Below are positions 1 through 4,708 of a DNA stretch of 6,420 bases, piece after piece (the stretch's first letter is position 1; each line of letters starts with the position of its first letter). This DNA is from an uncultured Oscillibacter sp. GTDB taxonomy: Bacteria; Bacillota; Clostridia; Oscillospirales; Oscillospiraceae. A model generated the notes under the pieces. That model worked only from the letters and a program-made list of their open reading frames with translations, was not told the origin of the DNA and did not search any database. The translations under genes were made by a program, and so were the position numbers. The stretch lies in contig CAJTZL010000089.1 in NCBI GenBank assembly GCA_910583695.1, positions 1 to 6,420 on the forward strand, in the 5' to 3' direction.

Positions 1-1459
1 GGGGGCTGGAGCCGAAGAACTCCTTGATGGCGGCGGTGACGGGCCGGATGTTGATGAGGCTCTGAGGTGTGACGATGTCCATGTCCTGGATGGTCATGCG
101 CTCCCGGATGACCCGCTCCATACGGGAAAAACCGATGCGGAACTGGTTCTGGAGCAGCTCGCCCACGCAGCGGAGGCGGCGGTTGCCCAGGTGGTCGATG
201 TCGTCCTTCACGGAGACGCCCCGGGCCAGTCCGTTCATATAGTTGATGGACGTGAGAATGTCGTCTACAATGATGTGCTTGGGAACCAGCTGGTCCTTGT
301 GGAGGATGATCTGGTCAATGAGCTCCTCGCCGCTGTACTGGCCCAGCAGCTCCTGAAGGACGCTGAACCGCACCCGCTCCTTGATCTTGCAGGTCTCGAA
401 GGGGTCGAAGTCCACATAGCGGCTCATGTCGCACATGCCGTTGGAGATCACCCGGAGGGGCGTGCCGTCCATGTCGATGGTCACGTCGCTGACGCCTGCG
501 GCGTCCAGAATCCGGGCATCCTCCTTGCTCAGGAGGGAGCCCTCGTCAAAGAGAATCTCGCCGGTGGCGGGGTCCGCCACGGGATAGACCAGCTTCCGCC
601 CCGTGACCCGCTGCCAGAGGGAGAGCTTCTTGTTGAACTTATACCGGCCCACCACGGAGAGGTCGTACCGCCGGGGGTCAAAGAAGAGCCCGTTCACCAG
701 AGTCTCGGAGGCCTCCACCGTGGGGGGCTCGCCGGGGCGGAGGCGGCGGTAGATTTCCAGCATGGCGTCCTCGTAGCTCTTGCAGGGGTCCTTCTCCAGG
801 GTGGCCACGATGCGGGGATCGTCGCCGAAGCGGTCCAGAATCTCCTGGTCCGTCTTCAGGCCGATGGCCCGGAGGAGGCAGGTGACGGGAATCTTCCGGT
901 TCTTGTCGATGCGGACCCAGAAGAGCTCGTTGGCGTCGGTCTCATACTCCAGCCACGCGCCCCGCTGGGGGATGACCTGGGAGGTGAGAATGGGCAGGTC
1001 CGTCTTGATGTCCACCTCGTGGCCGTAGTACACGCCGGGGGAGCGGACAATCTGAGAGACCACCACCCGTTCCGCGCCGTTGACGATGAAGGTGCCGGAA
1101 TGGGTCATCAGGGGGAAATCCCCCATGAAGATCTCCTGCTCCTTGATCTCCTCCGTCTCCTTGTTCCGCAGGCGGACCTTGACCTTGAGGGGGGCGGCGT
1201 AGTTGGCGTCCCGGGCTTTGCACTCCTCCACGTCGTACTTGGGCTTTTCGTCCATTTTGTAGTCGATGAAGGTCAGCTCCAGGTTGCCCTGGTAGTCGCT
1301 GATCGCGCCCACGTCGGCGAAGACTTCCCGGAGGCCGGTGTCCAGGAACTCCTGATAGGAGGTCTTCTGAATCTCCAGGAGATTCGGCATGGAGACAACT
1401 TCCTCATACCGGGCGAAGTTCTTGCGAAGGGTCTTCCCGTAATACTTGTCTTTGGCCAT
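1..1459 (-). CDS. rpoB: DNA-directed RNA polymerase subunit beta, N-terminal part (cut by window edge)
   Basis: This encodes the first 486 residues of the beta subunit of RNA polymerase, which forms half of the catalytic cleft and the rifampicin pocket. The N-terminus reads MAKDKYYGKTLRKNF, followed by the family motif VNGAERVVVSQIVRSPGVYY at about residues 127-146 (beta protrusion). The segment INIRPVTAAIKEFFGSSP at the window edge is the start of rifampicin cluster I. The frame is open throughout and truncated only by the window. The ATG at 1459 is chosen because AGAAAGGTGA lies 8 nt upstream; an in-frame GTG two codons earlier would sit too close to that site. The residue after GSS is Pro where E. 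coli has Gln510. No rplJ/rplL lies upstream: the gene has its own promoter and a leader of about 158 nt. Identity is certain from the motifs. Confidence 0.98.
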   Translation of the reverse strand, partial: MAKDKYYGKTLRKNFARYEEVVSMPNLLEIQKTSYQEFLDTGLREVFADVGAISDYQGNLELTFIDYKMDEKPKYDVEECKARDANYAAPLKVKVRLRNKETEEIKEQEIFMGDFPLMTHSGTFIVNGAERVVVSQIVRSPGVYYGHEVDIKTDLPILTSQVIPQRGAWLEYETDANELFWVRIDKNRKIPVTCLLRAIGLKTDQEILDRFGDDPRIVATLEKDPCKSYEDAMLEIYRRLRPGEPPTVEASETLVNGLFFDPRRYDLSVVGRYKFNKKLSLWQRVTGRKLVYPVADPATGEILFDEGSLLSKEDARILDAAGVSDVTIDMDGTPLRVISNGMCDMSRYVDFDPFETCKIKERVRFSVLQELLGQYSGEELIDQIILHKDQLVPKHIIVDDILTSINYMNGLARGVSVKDDIDHLGNRRLRCVGELLQNQFRIGFSRMERVIRERMTIQDMDIVTPQSLINIRPVTAAIKEFFGSSP

Positions 1460-1467
1460 CTTCACAT

Positions 1468-1492
1468 TCACCTTTCTGCCGCCACAGGCGGC
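1468..1492 (-). promoter_or_regulatory. rpoB ribosome binding site abutted by a GC hairpin
   Basis: On the minus strand the Shine-Dalgarno stretch AGAAAGGTGA (1477-1468) precedes the rpoB ATG by 8 nt. Immediately 5' of it is a perfect 6 bp all-GC hairpin, GCCGCC-TGT-GGCGGC (1492-1478), with no spacer nucleotide. A hairpin touching the ribosome site could affect initiation, but that is inference; no known leader class was recognised. Confidence 0.6.
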
Positions 1493-1542
1493 GGGGATCG
1501 AGACACGCCGGGCGCTGTTGTTAAAAACCCTTCGCCCTGCTC

Positions 1543-1571
1543 TTGCATTCTTCTGGGAAATGTGCTATACT
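1543..1571 (+). promoter_or_regulatory. Extended -10 promoter on the plus strand, antisense to the rpoB leader
   Basis: TTGCAT (1543-1548) and TATACT (1566-1571) are separated by 17 bp, and TG at 1563-1564 gives an extended -10 (TGCTATACT). The -35 matches consensus at only 3 of 6 positions, but the -10 matches at 5 of 6 and the TG extension compensates. Transcription would start near 1578 and head into the rpoB promoter. No plus-strand protein gene follows; an intrinsic terminator does. Confidence 0.6.
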
Positions 1572-1623
1572 CCAATTAAGGTATGGAGCGGGAGGTTTTC
1601 CACCCGCTGTCGATAAGTGCTTT

Positions 1624-1652
1624 ATTTTACCACGCCCTTTTCCTTCTGTCAA
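1624..1652 (-). promoter_or_regulatory. Strong sigma-A promoter for rpoB
   Basis: Read on the minus strand, TTGACA (1652-1647) and TAAAAT (1629-1624) are separated by exactly 17 bp. That is a consensus -35 and a 5/6 -10. The start point would be near 1618, giving a leader of about 158 nt before the rpoB ATG. The leader can form hairpins at 1608-1587 (AGCGGG/CCCGCT plus two inner GC pairs) and 1492-1478. The -35 box lies mostly in the loop of the inverted repeat at 1632-1666, so the spacer is half of that repeat. This places rpoB under independent control from the alpha operon. Confidence 0.88.
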
Positions 1653-1670
1653 GAGGAAAAGGGCGTTTTT
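1632..1670 (+). terminator. Intrinsic terminator of the plus-strand small RNA
   Basis: ACGCCCTTTTCC (1632-1643) pairs perfectly with GGAAAAGGGCGT (1655-1666), and one more T-A pair gives a 13 bp stem with a 9 nt loop. A run of five T (1666-1670) follows on the plus strand. On the minus strand the stem is followed by GGTAAAAT with no U-tract, so polarity favours plus-strand termination. The same DNA carries the rpoB -35 box and spacer on the other strand. Confidence 0.7.
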
Positions 1671-1728
1671 CGCAAGGTTTTTGGGCAGATGGAGTCTGAT
1701 AACAGCCGGATGATCCTTTTGTCCATGC

Positions 1729-1931
1729 TCATGTATCCTCTGAAAAGAGACTTCTGTATTCTTGTTTGAATGCGTTTAACTCATGGAAATATTTTCGATA
1801 AACCTCTCCCAGCGGCCCATCCTGCCCGCGGAATACGGGACTTTCGCGGCTTCCTCCTGTCCTCGCTTCGCAAGTTCCATACATTCTCCTATATATTCCT
1901 GGTACATCGGATGTGATTTATCAATTGCCAT
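1729..1931 (-). pseudogene. Small hypothetical ORF, apparently frameshifted
   Basis: GGAGG sits 7 nt before the ATG at 1931, so translation should start there. The first frame reads MAIDKSHPMYQEYIGECMEL and stops at 1776, after 51 residues. Around codons 30-38 the protein-like signal moves to the -1 frame, which runs as GPLGEVYRKYFHELNAFKQE and then YRSLFSEDT before a stop at 1729. Both halves are charged, helix-like and read as one protein of about 67 residues. A single lost base between about 1815 and 1845, or a sequencing error, would explain it. I see no classical slippery heptamer there. The function is unknown. It lies directly downstream of the palindromic element at 1969-2134, which may have separated it from a promoter. 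The alternative is a genuine 51-residue protein. Confidence 0.5.
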
Positions 1932-1968
1932 CTATCCGCCTCCGATCATAAGGAAGCTCCGTTGCTGC

Positions 1969-2134
1969 TCAGGCGTTGTTTGAAAATTGGCGGAATGTCC
2001 AACGGCGAAAGATTTTTCCGCCAATCAAGGCAAATTTTCGCAGGCGGGCTGTCGCCCGGCAAGGAAATTTAACGCAAAGTGGCGGGAAAAGATCCGCCGT
2101 TTGGGCGTTTTGCCATTTTTCAAACAAGGCCTGA
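1969..2134. repeat. MITE-like 166 bp palindromic element with 23 bp terminal inverted repeats
   Basis: The left end (1969-1991, starting TCAGGCGTTGTTTGAAAA) and the reverse complement of the right end (2112-2134, starting TCAGGCCTTGTTTGAAAA) match at 21 of 23 positions. Compared without gaps, the two 81 bp arms match at roughly two thirds of positions. Symmetry is centred exactly between 2051 and 2052, where CGGGC-TGTC-GCCCG forms the apex. Each arm also contains its own inverted repeat: ATTGGCGGAA (1986-1995) with TTCCGCCAAT (2016-2025), and GGCGG (2081-2085) with CCGCC (2094-2098). There is no transposase and no clear target duplication. As RNA it would fold into one long hairpin. It separates the GyrI-like gene from the small ORF. 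A MITE or REP-like dispersed repeat is the best reading; copy number is not visible here. Confidence 0.72.
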
Positions 2135-2158
2135 CCGAAGCATTTGTCTCAAGAGAGT

Positions 2159-2206
2159 ATTTGCCAAAGGGGGATTTCACCCAAAAGATGAAATCCCCCT
2201 GCAAAT
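2159..2206 (-). terminator. Terminator hairpin of the GyrI-like gene
   Basis: AGGGGGATTTCA (2200-2189 on the minus strand) pairs perfectly with TGAAATCCCCCT (2179-2168), a 12 bp stem with a 9 nt loop. An outer ATTTGC/GCAAAT pairing (2206-2201 with 2164-2159) lengthens it across a 3 nt bulge. It begins 8 nt after the stop codon of the gene at 2214-2675. The T-run is short (TTT then GG), so efficiency is uncertain. Confidence 0.7.
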
Positions 2207-2213
2207 TATATAT

Positions 2214-2675
2214 TTATAACTTTCTAATTGGAAAAAGCAGATAACCTTTCCCTGTCTGCAGACAAGTAAAATCGTGGACTGCCCCCACCAATGGAATGGA
2301 CTGATCTTCCAGGTATTTTATTGCTTTTGAAAAGGTATCACCGTCTTCACATTCTACATAAATATACTCATAGCCAGGAATAACCCATTTTGTCCAACCG
2401 TCGGGAGCCTCTGCGTCATTTCGGCATTCTACTCCGGCAAGGTAAAGGCCTTTTCTGAAATCTTCCCATGGATAAAATGAATGCGAGAAATCAGACATCG
2501 CTCCCCATATGCCACCGATATTTCCATTCTCATCTTTTTTAGCCAAATGCCGAACTTCTCCAAAATGAGAATTTGCATCCATCCATAGTCTTTGGATAAA
2601 ACCTTCTCCGTCTAAAGTTGAACCTTCCTTCCCTATCACAGCAAAGGATTCTTTTATGCACTTTCCAACTTTCAT
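2214..2675 (-). CDS. GyrI-like / AraC-type effector-binding domain protein
   Basis: This 153-residue soluble protein consists of a single GyrI-like small-molecule binding domain, the fold of SOS inhibitor GyrI and the effector modules of multidrug-sensing regulators. Visible features are MKVGKCIKESFAVIGKEGST at the N-terminus (first strand), RLWMDANSHFGEV at about 29-41, FRKGLYLAGVEC at 73-84, GWTKWVIPGYEYIYVE at 93-108 (aromatic and acidic pocket region), and the typical end VGAVHDF...GKGYLLFPI at 130-150. There is no DNA-binding helix-turn-helix, so it is probably a stand-alone ligand binder; its ligand is unknown. The ATG at 2675 is chosen because GGGGGAG lies just upstream. The frame stays open farther upstream, but there it lacks family similarity. 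Base composition is clearly AT-richer than the flanking housekeeping genes, suggesting acquisition. It is monocistronic, with a terminator behind it. Confidence 0.75.
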   Translation of the reverse strand: MKVGKCIKESFAVIGKEGSTLDGEGFIQRLWMDANSHFGEVRHLAKKDENGNIGGIWGAMSDFSHSFYPWEDFRKGLYLAGVECRNDAEAPDGWTKWVIPGYEYIYVECEDGDTFSKAIKYLEDQSIPLVGAVHDFTCLQTGKGYLLFPIRKL

Positions 2676-2971
2676 ATTCTCCCCCATAAACCGGGATTTG
2701 TCGAATTGGCACAACCAAAGCATACCACCATTCCGAGCGATGTTCACTCCTTTATATCCCCGGTGCCGTTTGTTGAAGCGCGACGGCCCCAACCCTCCAT
2801 GAAACCGGAAGCCGCTGCTCTCGTTTTTCAGCCGCCTTCGGCGTCTGCCGTGCTGCTTTGACCAGCGGGAAAATGGAAACTGTCCCGCAGCTGGTCAACA
2901 GTCCGCCAGCCGGATGGAGCGGTTTATATAATCGGTTTCCGAGGCCAAACAGCGGCCAGGGAAAACGTACG
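2676..2971. other. Intergenic region without a convincing gene; possible mobile-element scar
   Basis: No protein with recognisable similarity is encoded on either strand. On the minus strand all three frames carry only short or tRNA-overlapping ORFs, including an 18-codon one (MEGWGRRASTNGTGDIKE) that ends on the AAAGGAGTGA at about 2750-2741. That AAAGGAG resembles a ribosome site, but no start codon follows at the right distance. The region also contains the inverted repeat at 2858-2898 and a short GCCGCCTTCGGCG hairpin near 2831. From memory, and unverified, similar text occurs upstream of genes in integrative elements of gut Clostridia. A weak -10-like TATGCT, preceded by TGG, lies near 2719-2724 on the minus strand and might serve the GyrI-like gene. 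Confidence 0.4.
2858..2898. repeat. Imperfect inverted repeat
   Basis: TTGACCAGCGGGA (2858-2870) can pair with TCCC (2883-2886) and GCTGGTCAA (2890-2898), giving 13 base pairs with a 3 nt bulge and a 12 nt loop. Neither side is followed by a T-run, so it is not an obvious terminator. It may be part of a protein-binding site or a mobile-element remnant. Confidence 0.55.
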
Positions 2972-3010
2972 GCAAGAGCCCTGTAACCGCAATGGTTACA
3001 GGGCTCTTGC
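2967..3010 (-). terminator. 17 bp hairpin ending the tRNA-Ser operon
   Basis: GCAAGAGCCCTGTAACC (3010-2994 on the minus strand, after reverse complementing) pairs perfectly with GGTTACAGGGCTCTTGC (2988-2972) around a 5 nt loop. The stem starts at the base immediately after the encoded CCA of tRNA-Ser(GCU). On the minus strand it is followed by CGTACG and only then TTTT, so the U-tract is displaced by 6 nt. It is probably a terminator and 3' processing barrier, though an atypical one. Confidence 0.62.
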
Positions 3011-3103
3011 TGGCGCGGAAGGAGGGATTTGAACCCTCGCGCCGGTTTTATCCAGCCTACTCCCTTAGCAGGGGAGCCCCTTCGGCCACTTGGGTACTTC
3101 CGC
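3011..3103 (-). tRNA. tRNA-Ser(GCU)
   Basis: The acceptor arm GCGGAAG (3103-3097) pairs with CTTCCGC (3021-3015), followed by G and an encoded CCA (3013-3011). The anticodon stem-loop is CTCCC-CTGCTAA-GGGAG, with anticodon GCT at 3069-3067, which reads AGC/AGU serine codons. A long variable arm, as expected for a type II serine tRNA, precedes the T arm GAGGGTTCAAATCCCTC. It is the second gene of a two-tRNA transcript, 25 nt after tRNA-Ser(UGA). Confidence 0.97.
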
Positions 3104-3128
3104 GTATCCGGATGCAGTTTTATAAATT

Positions 3129-3216
3129 TGGCGGAGAGAGTGGGATTCGAACCCACGGGCACTTGCGCGCCGCCGGTTTTCAAGACCGGTTCCTTCAACC
3201 ACTCGGACATCTCTCC
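3129..3216 (-). tRNA. tRNA-Ser(UGA)
   Basis: The acceptor arm GGAGAGA (3216-3210) pairs with TCTCTCC (3139-3133), then G and an encoded CCA (3131-3129). The anticodon stem-loop CCGGT-CTTGAAA-ACCGG places TGA at 3182-3180, decoding UCN serine codons. The D arm (TCCGAGTGGTTGAAGGA), a long variable arm and the T arm (GTGGGTTCGAATCCCAC) are all normal. It is the first gene after the promoter at 3250-3279. Confidence 0.97.
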
Positions 3217-3249
3217 ATAGGAAGGCGCCGTCTCTTGAACACGCATAAT

Positions 3250-3279
3250 ATCATAGCATACCTCACGCCCCTTTGTCAA
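3250..3279 (-). promoter_or_regulatory. Promoter of the tRNA-Ser pair
   Basis: On the minus strand a consensus TTGACA (3279-3274) is followed after 18 bp by TATGAT (3255-3250), preceded by TGC as an extended -10. The start point would be about 25-30 nt before the first tRNA. The -35 box lies about 30 bp beyond the deacetylase stop codon, and no terminator separates them, so read-through from the deacetylase is also possible. Confidence 0.85.
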
Positions 3280-3309
3280 CAAATTTTTGCCAAGCTCCGG
3301 AAAATTCCC

Positions 3310-4023
3310 TTACCCCCGTCCCGTCCGGTACATCCGTCCTGCCTCCGGCTTTACACCGTTCAGCCAGAGCAGCTCCTCCACCGTCACAAACCAATATCCC
3401 TCCTCCTGGAGCCGGTCTACCACCTGCAGGGCCGCCTCCACTGACGTGGGGTAAATATCATGGAGCAAAATGATGCTGCCCGGCTCCGCGCACTCCAGAA
3501 CGGCCTGGGCCACCTTCCCTGCGTCCCGGCTCTCCCAGTCCCGGGGGTCCACGCACCACTTCACCAGGGGCACGCCGAAGTCCGCCCCCTCCGCCACCTG
3601 GCCGTAAGGGGGCCGCAGCCAATATTCCCCGCCGCCCAGCAAAGCCTCCAGGGCCGCCTCTGTCCGGGCCACCTCCTGGGCTGCCTCATCCGGGAGGATG
3701 CCGTCCAGCCGCTGATGGCTCCAGGTGTGGTTGCCGATCTGGTGCCCCTCCTCCGCCATCCGGGCCACAAGGGCGGCGTTGTCTTCGATCTGCTGGCCGA
3801 TGAGGAAAAAGGTTGCCTTGGCCCCCCGTTCCTTCAAGCCGTCCAGCAGGCGCTCCGTGGTGCCCCGCCGGGGACCGTCGTCAAAGGTCAGGGCCACATA
3901 CTTCTCCCCCGCCGGGATCTCCGCCCCGCCGTCTGCAGGCGCCGCCTCCCCGCCTGTCAGGCACTGAGCCGTCAGGACCGCCAGGGCCGTCAGCATGAAA
4001 ATCGAAACGTTTTTTTTCGCCAT
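3310..4023 (-). CDS. Secreted polysaccharide deacetylase (NodB / CE4 family)
   Basis: This 237-residue enzyme should remove N-acetyl (or related) groups from a cell-envelope or extracellular polysaccharide, with peptidoglycan the most likely target; the substrate is not visible. The NodB motifs appear in order: TFDDG at 46-50 (catalytic base D48, metal ligand D49), H99-TWS-H103 (metal-binding HxxxH), RPPYG at 137-141, DPRDW at 159-163, and LLHD at 186-189 (H188). The first 25 or so residues, MAKKNVSIFMLTALAVLTAQ onward, form a signal peptide with probable cleavage near A27. Cys21 does not sit in a proper lipobox. The catalytic domain is complete with no extra cell-wall binding domain. The ATG at 4023 has GGGGGAG 7 nt upstream. 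An A8 tract covers codons 3-5. No convincing promoter was found; the leader holds two palindromes. Confidence 0.92.
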   Translation of the reverse strand: MAKKNVSIFMLTALAVLTAQCLTGGEAAPADGGAEIPAGEKYVALTFDDGPRRGTTERLLDGLKERGAKATFFLIGQQIEDNAALVARMAEEGHQIGNHTWSHQRLDGILPDEAAQEVARTEAALEALLGGGEYWLRPPYGQVAEGADFGVPLVKWCVDPRDWESRDAGKVAQAVLECAEPGSIILLHDIYPTSVEAALQVVDRLQEEGYWFVTVEELLWLNGVKPEAGRMYRTGRG

Positions 4024-4072
4024 CGCGCAACTCCCCCTTGTTTGTTCGGAGTTAGTATGCGCAGGAGGACCC

Positions 4073-4096
4073 TCTTTTCTTTTGGAAAAGAAAAGA
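4073..4096. repeat. 11 bp A/T-rich perfect inverted repeat
   Basis: TCTTTTCTTTT (4073-4083) and AAAAGAAAAGA (4086-4096) are perfect inverses separated by GG. The repeat lies about 50 bp upstream of the deacetylase start. It has no flanking U-tract of its own and could be an operator-like site or a dispersed repeat. I associate this motif with clostridial intergenic regions from memory only. Confidence 0.6.
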
Positions 4097-4142
4097 AGCA
4101 AATGAAAACTTTAGCGCACGCCCAGGCCCGGCATCTGTATCA

Positions 4143-4186
4143 GCCTTCGGGACGGCGGCGGAGCCCAAGCCCACCGTCCCGAAGGC
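4143..4186. repeat. 13 bp GC-rich inverted repeat
   Basis: GCCTTCGGGACGG (4143-4155) pairs perfectly with CCGTCCCGAAGGC (4174-4186) around an 18 nt loop. No T-run follows on either strand. It lies between the rplQ terminator and the deacetylase, so it is either a back-up structure after the alpha operon or part of the deacetylase leader. Confidence 0.65.
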
Positions 4187-4246
4187 CCGCGCAAATGCAG
4201 GGCTCCGTCGCGTAACGGGAGTCTTTCGGGTTCCTGGAAGAACAAG

Positions 4247-4294
4247 TAAAAGCCCTTTGTCATGAGCCTAGGTCCTCATGACAAAGGGCTTTTA
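4247..4294 (-). terminator. Intrinsic terminator of the rpsK-rpsD-rpoA-rplQ operon
   Basis: TAAAAGCCCTTTGTCATGA (4247-4265) is the perfect inverse of TCATGACAAAGGGCTTTTA (4276-4294), a 19 bp stem extended by one G-C pair to 20 bp over an 8 nt loop. Read on the minus strand, the stem ends in GGGCTTTTACTTGTT, which supplies the U-rich tract. It starts 14 nt after the rplQ stop codon. Because the A/T ends are symmetrical it could also stop plus-strand transcription. Confidence 0.92.
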
Positions 4295-4308
4295 TCCTCA
4301 GGTCCGGT

Positions 4309-4644
4309 TTACACCAGCTCAATCACCGCAGTCTCTGCGGCGTCGCCCCGGCGGATGCCGGTGCGGATGATGCGGGTGTAGCCGCCGTTACGCTCCGCGT
4401 AGGTGGGCGCAATCTCCTTGAAGAGCTTCTTGCAGACATCCTCCCGGGTGATGAAGCTCATGGCCTGCCGGTAGGCGGCCAGATCGCTCTTCTTGCCCAG
4501 GGTAATCATCTTTTCAGCCAGGGGCTTGATCTCCTTGGCCCGGGTGACGGTGGTCTCCATCTTCCCGTGATCCAGGAAATCCGTGACCTGCTGACGCAGC
4601 ATGGCTCTGCGCTGGTCAGAGGTCTTGCCGAGCTTACGAGGCAT
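4309..4644 (-). CDS. rplQ: Large ribosomal subunit protein bL17
   Basis: This 111-residue protein belongs to the 50S subunit, where L17 sits near the peptide exit tunnel. Diagnostic segments are RKLGKTSDQRRAMLRQQVTD at residues 3-22, the ETTVTRAKEIKPLAEKMITL region at 30-49, and the C-terminal RNGGYTRIIRTGIRRGDAAE at 85-104 ending in TAVIELV. The length is normal for short bacterial L17. GGAGG lies 8 nt before the ATG. It is the last gene of the alpha operon, 64 nt after rpoA, with a terminator 14 nt behind its stop. Confidence 0.98.
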   Translation of the reverse strand: MPRKLGKTSDQRRAMLRQQVTDFLDHGKMETTVTRAKEIKPLAEKMITLGKKSDLAAYRQAMSFITREDVCKKLFKEIAPTYAERNGGYTRIIRTGIRRGDAAETAVIELV

Positions 4645-4708
4645 TTCGGTTTCCTCCTTACTTGTTTATCGTTCAGCGTTTCCCCCTCCGCTCAGGCGGC
4701 GAAGGCGG

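Larger units (their letters stand above)
1578..1670 (+). ncRNA. Predicted ~93 nt small RNA antisense to the rpoB 5' leader
   Basis: A transcript from the extended -10 promoter at 1543-1571 would begin near 1578 and end at the T-run at 1666-1670. It would contain one hairpin at 1587-1608 (AGCGGG and GG paired with CC and CCCGCT, an A-A mismatch and a TTTT loop) and the terminator hairpin. Roughly the first 40 nt are complementary to the 5' end of the predicted rpoB leader. The rest crosses the rpoB -10 and -35 boxes. It matches no RNA family I recognise. The call rests on promoter plus terminator at a plausible distance and not on homology, so it is a prediction. Confidence 0.45.

Noticed and set aside
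191..1579. Plus-strand open frame of 462 codons opposite rpoB
   Set aside because: It lies exactly antisense to rpoB and has no recognisable family. Long antisense frames are expected opposite GC-rich genes with biased third positions.
1583..1699. 38-codon ORF on the predicted plus-strand small RNA
   Set aside because: The ATG would lie only about 5 nt from the predicted start point without a proper ribosome site, and the ORF runs through and past the terminator.
1987..2244. Plus-strand ORF through the palindromic element
   Set aside because: It is made mostly of the inverted-repeat arms and the neighbouring terminator; no family and no ribosome site.
2676..2792. Longer N-terminus for the GyrI-like protein
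   Set aside because: The frame is open, but the extra 39 residues do not resemble the family, and GGGGGAG sits directly before the ATG at 2675.
2752..3282. Minus-strand open frame of 176 codons
   Set aside because: It runs straight through both serine tRNA genes and the terminator hairpin, so it is not a protein gene.
3951..3963. Lipoprotein lipobox at Cys21 of the deacetylase
   Set aside because: The residues before Cys are LTAQ, which lacks the required small residue directly before the cysteine; ordinary signal peptidase cleavage is more likely.
3460..4215. Plus-strand open frame opposite the deacetylase
   Set aside because: The minus strand carries all NodB motifs in order; the plus frame is a shadow without a ribosome site.
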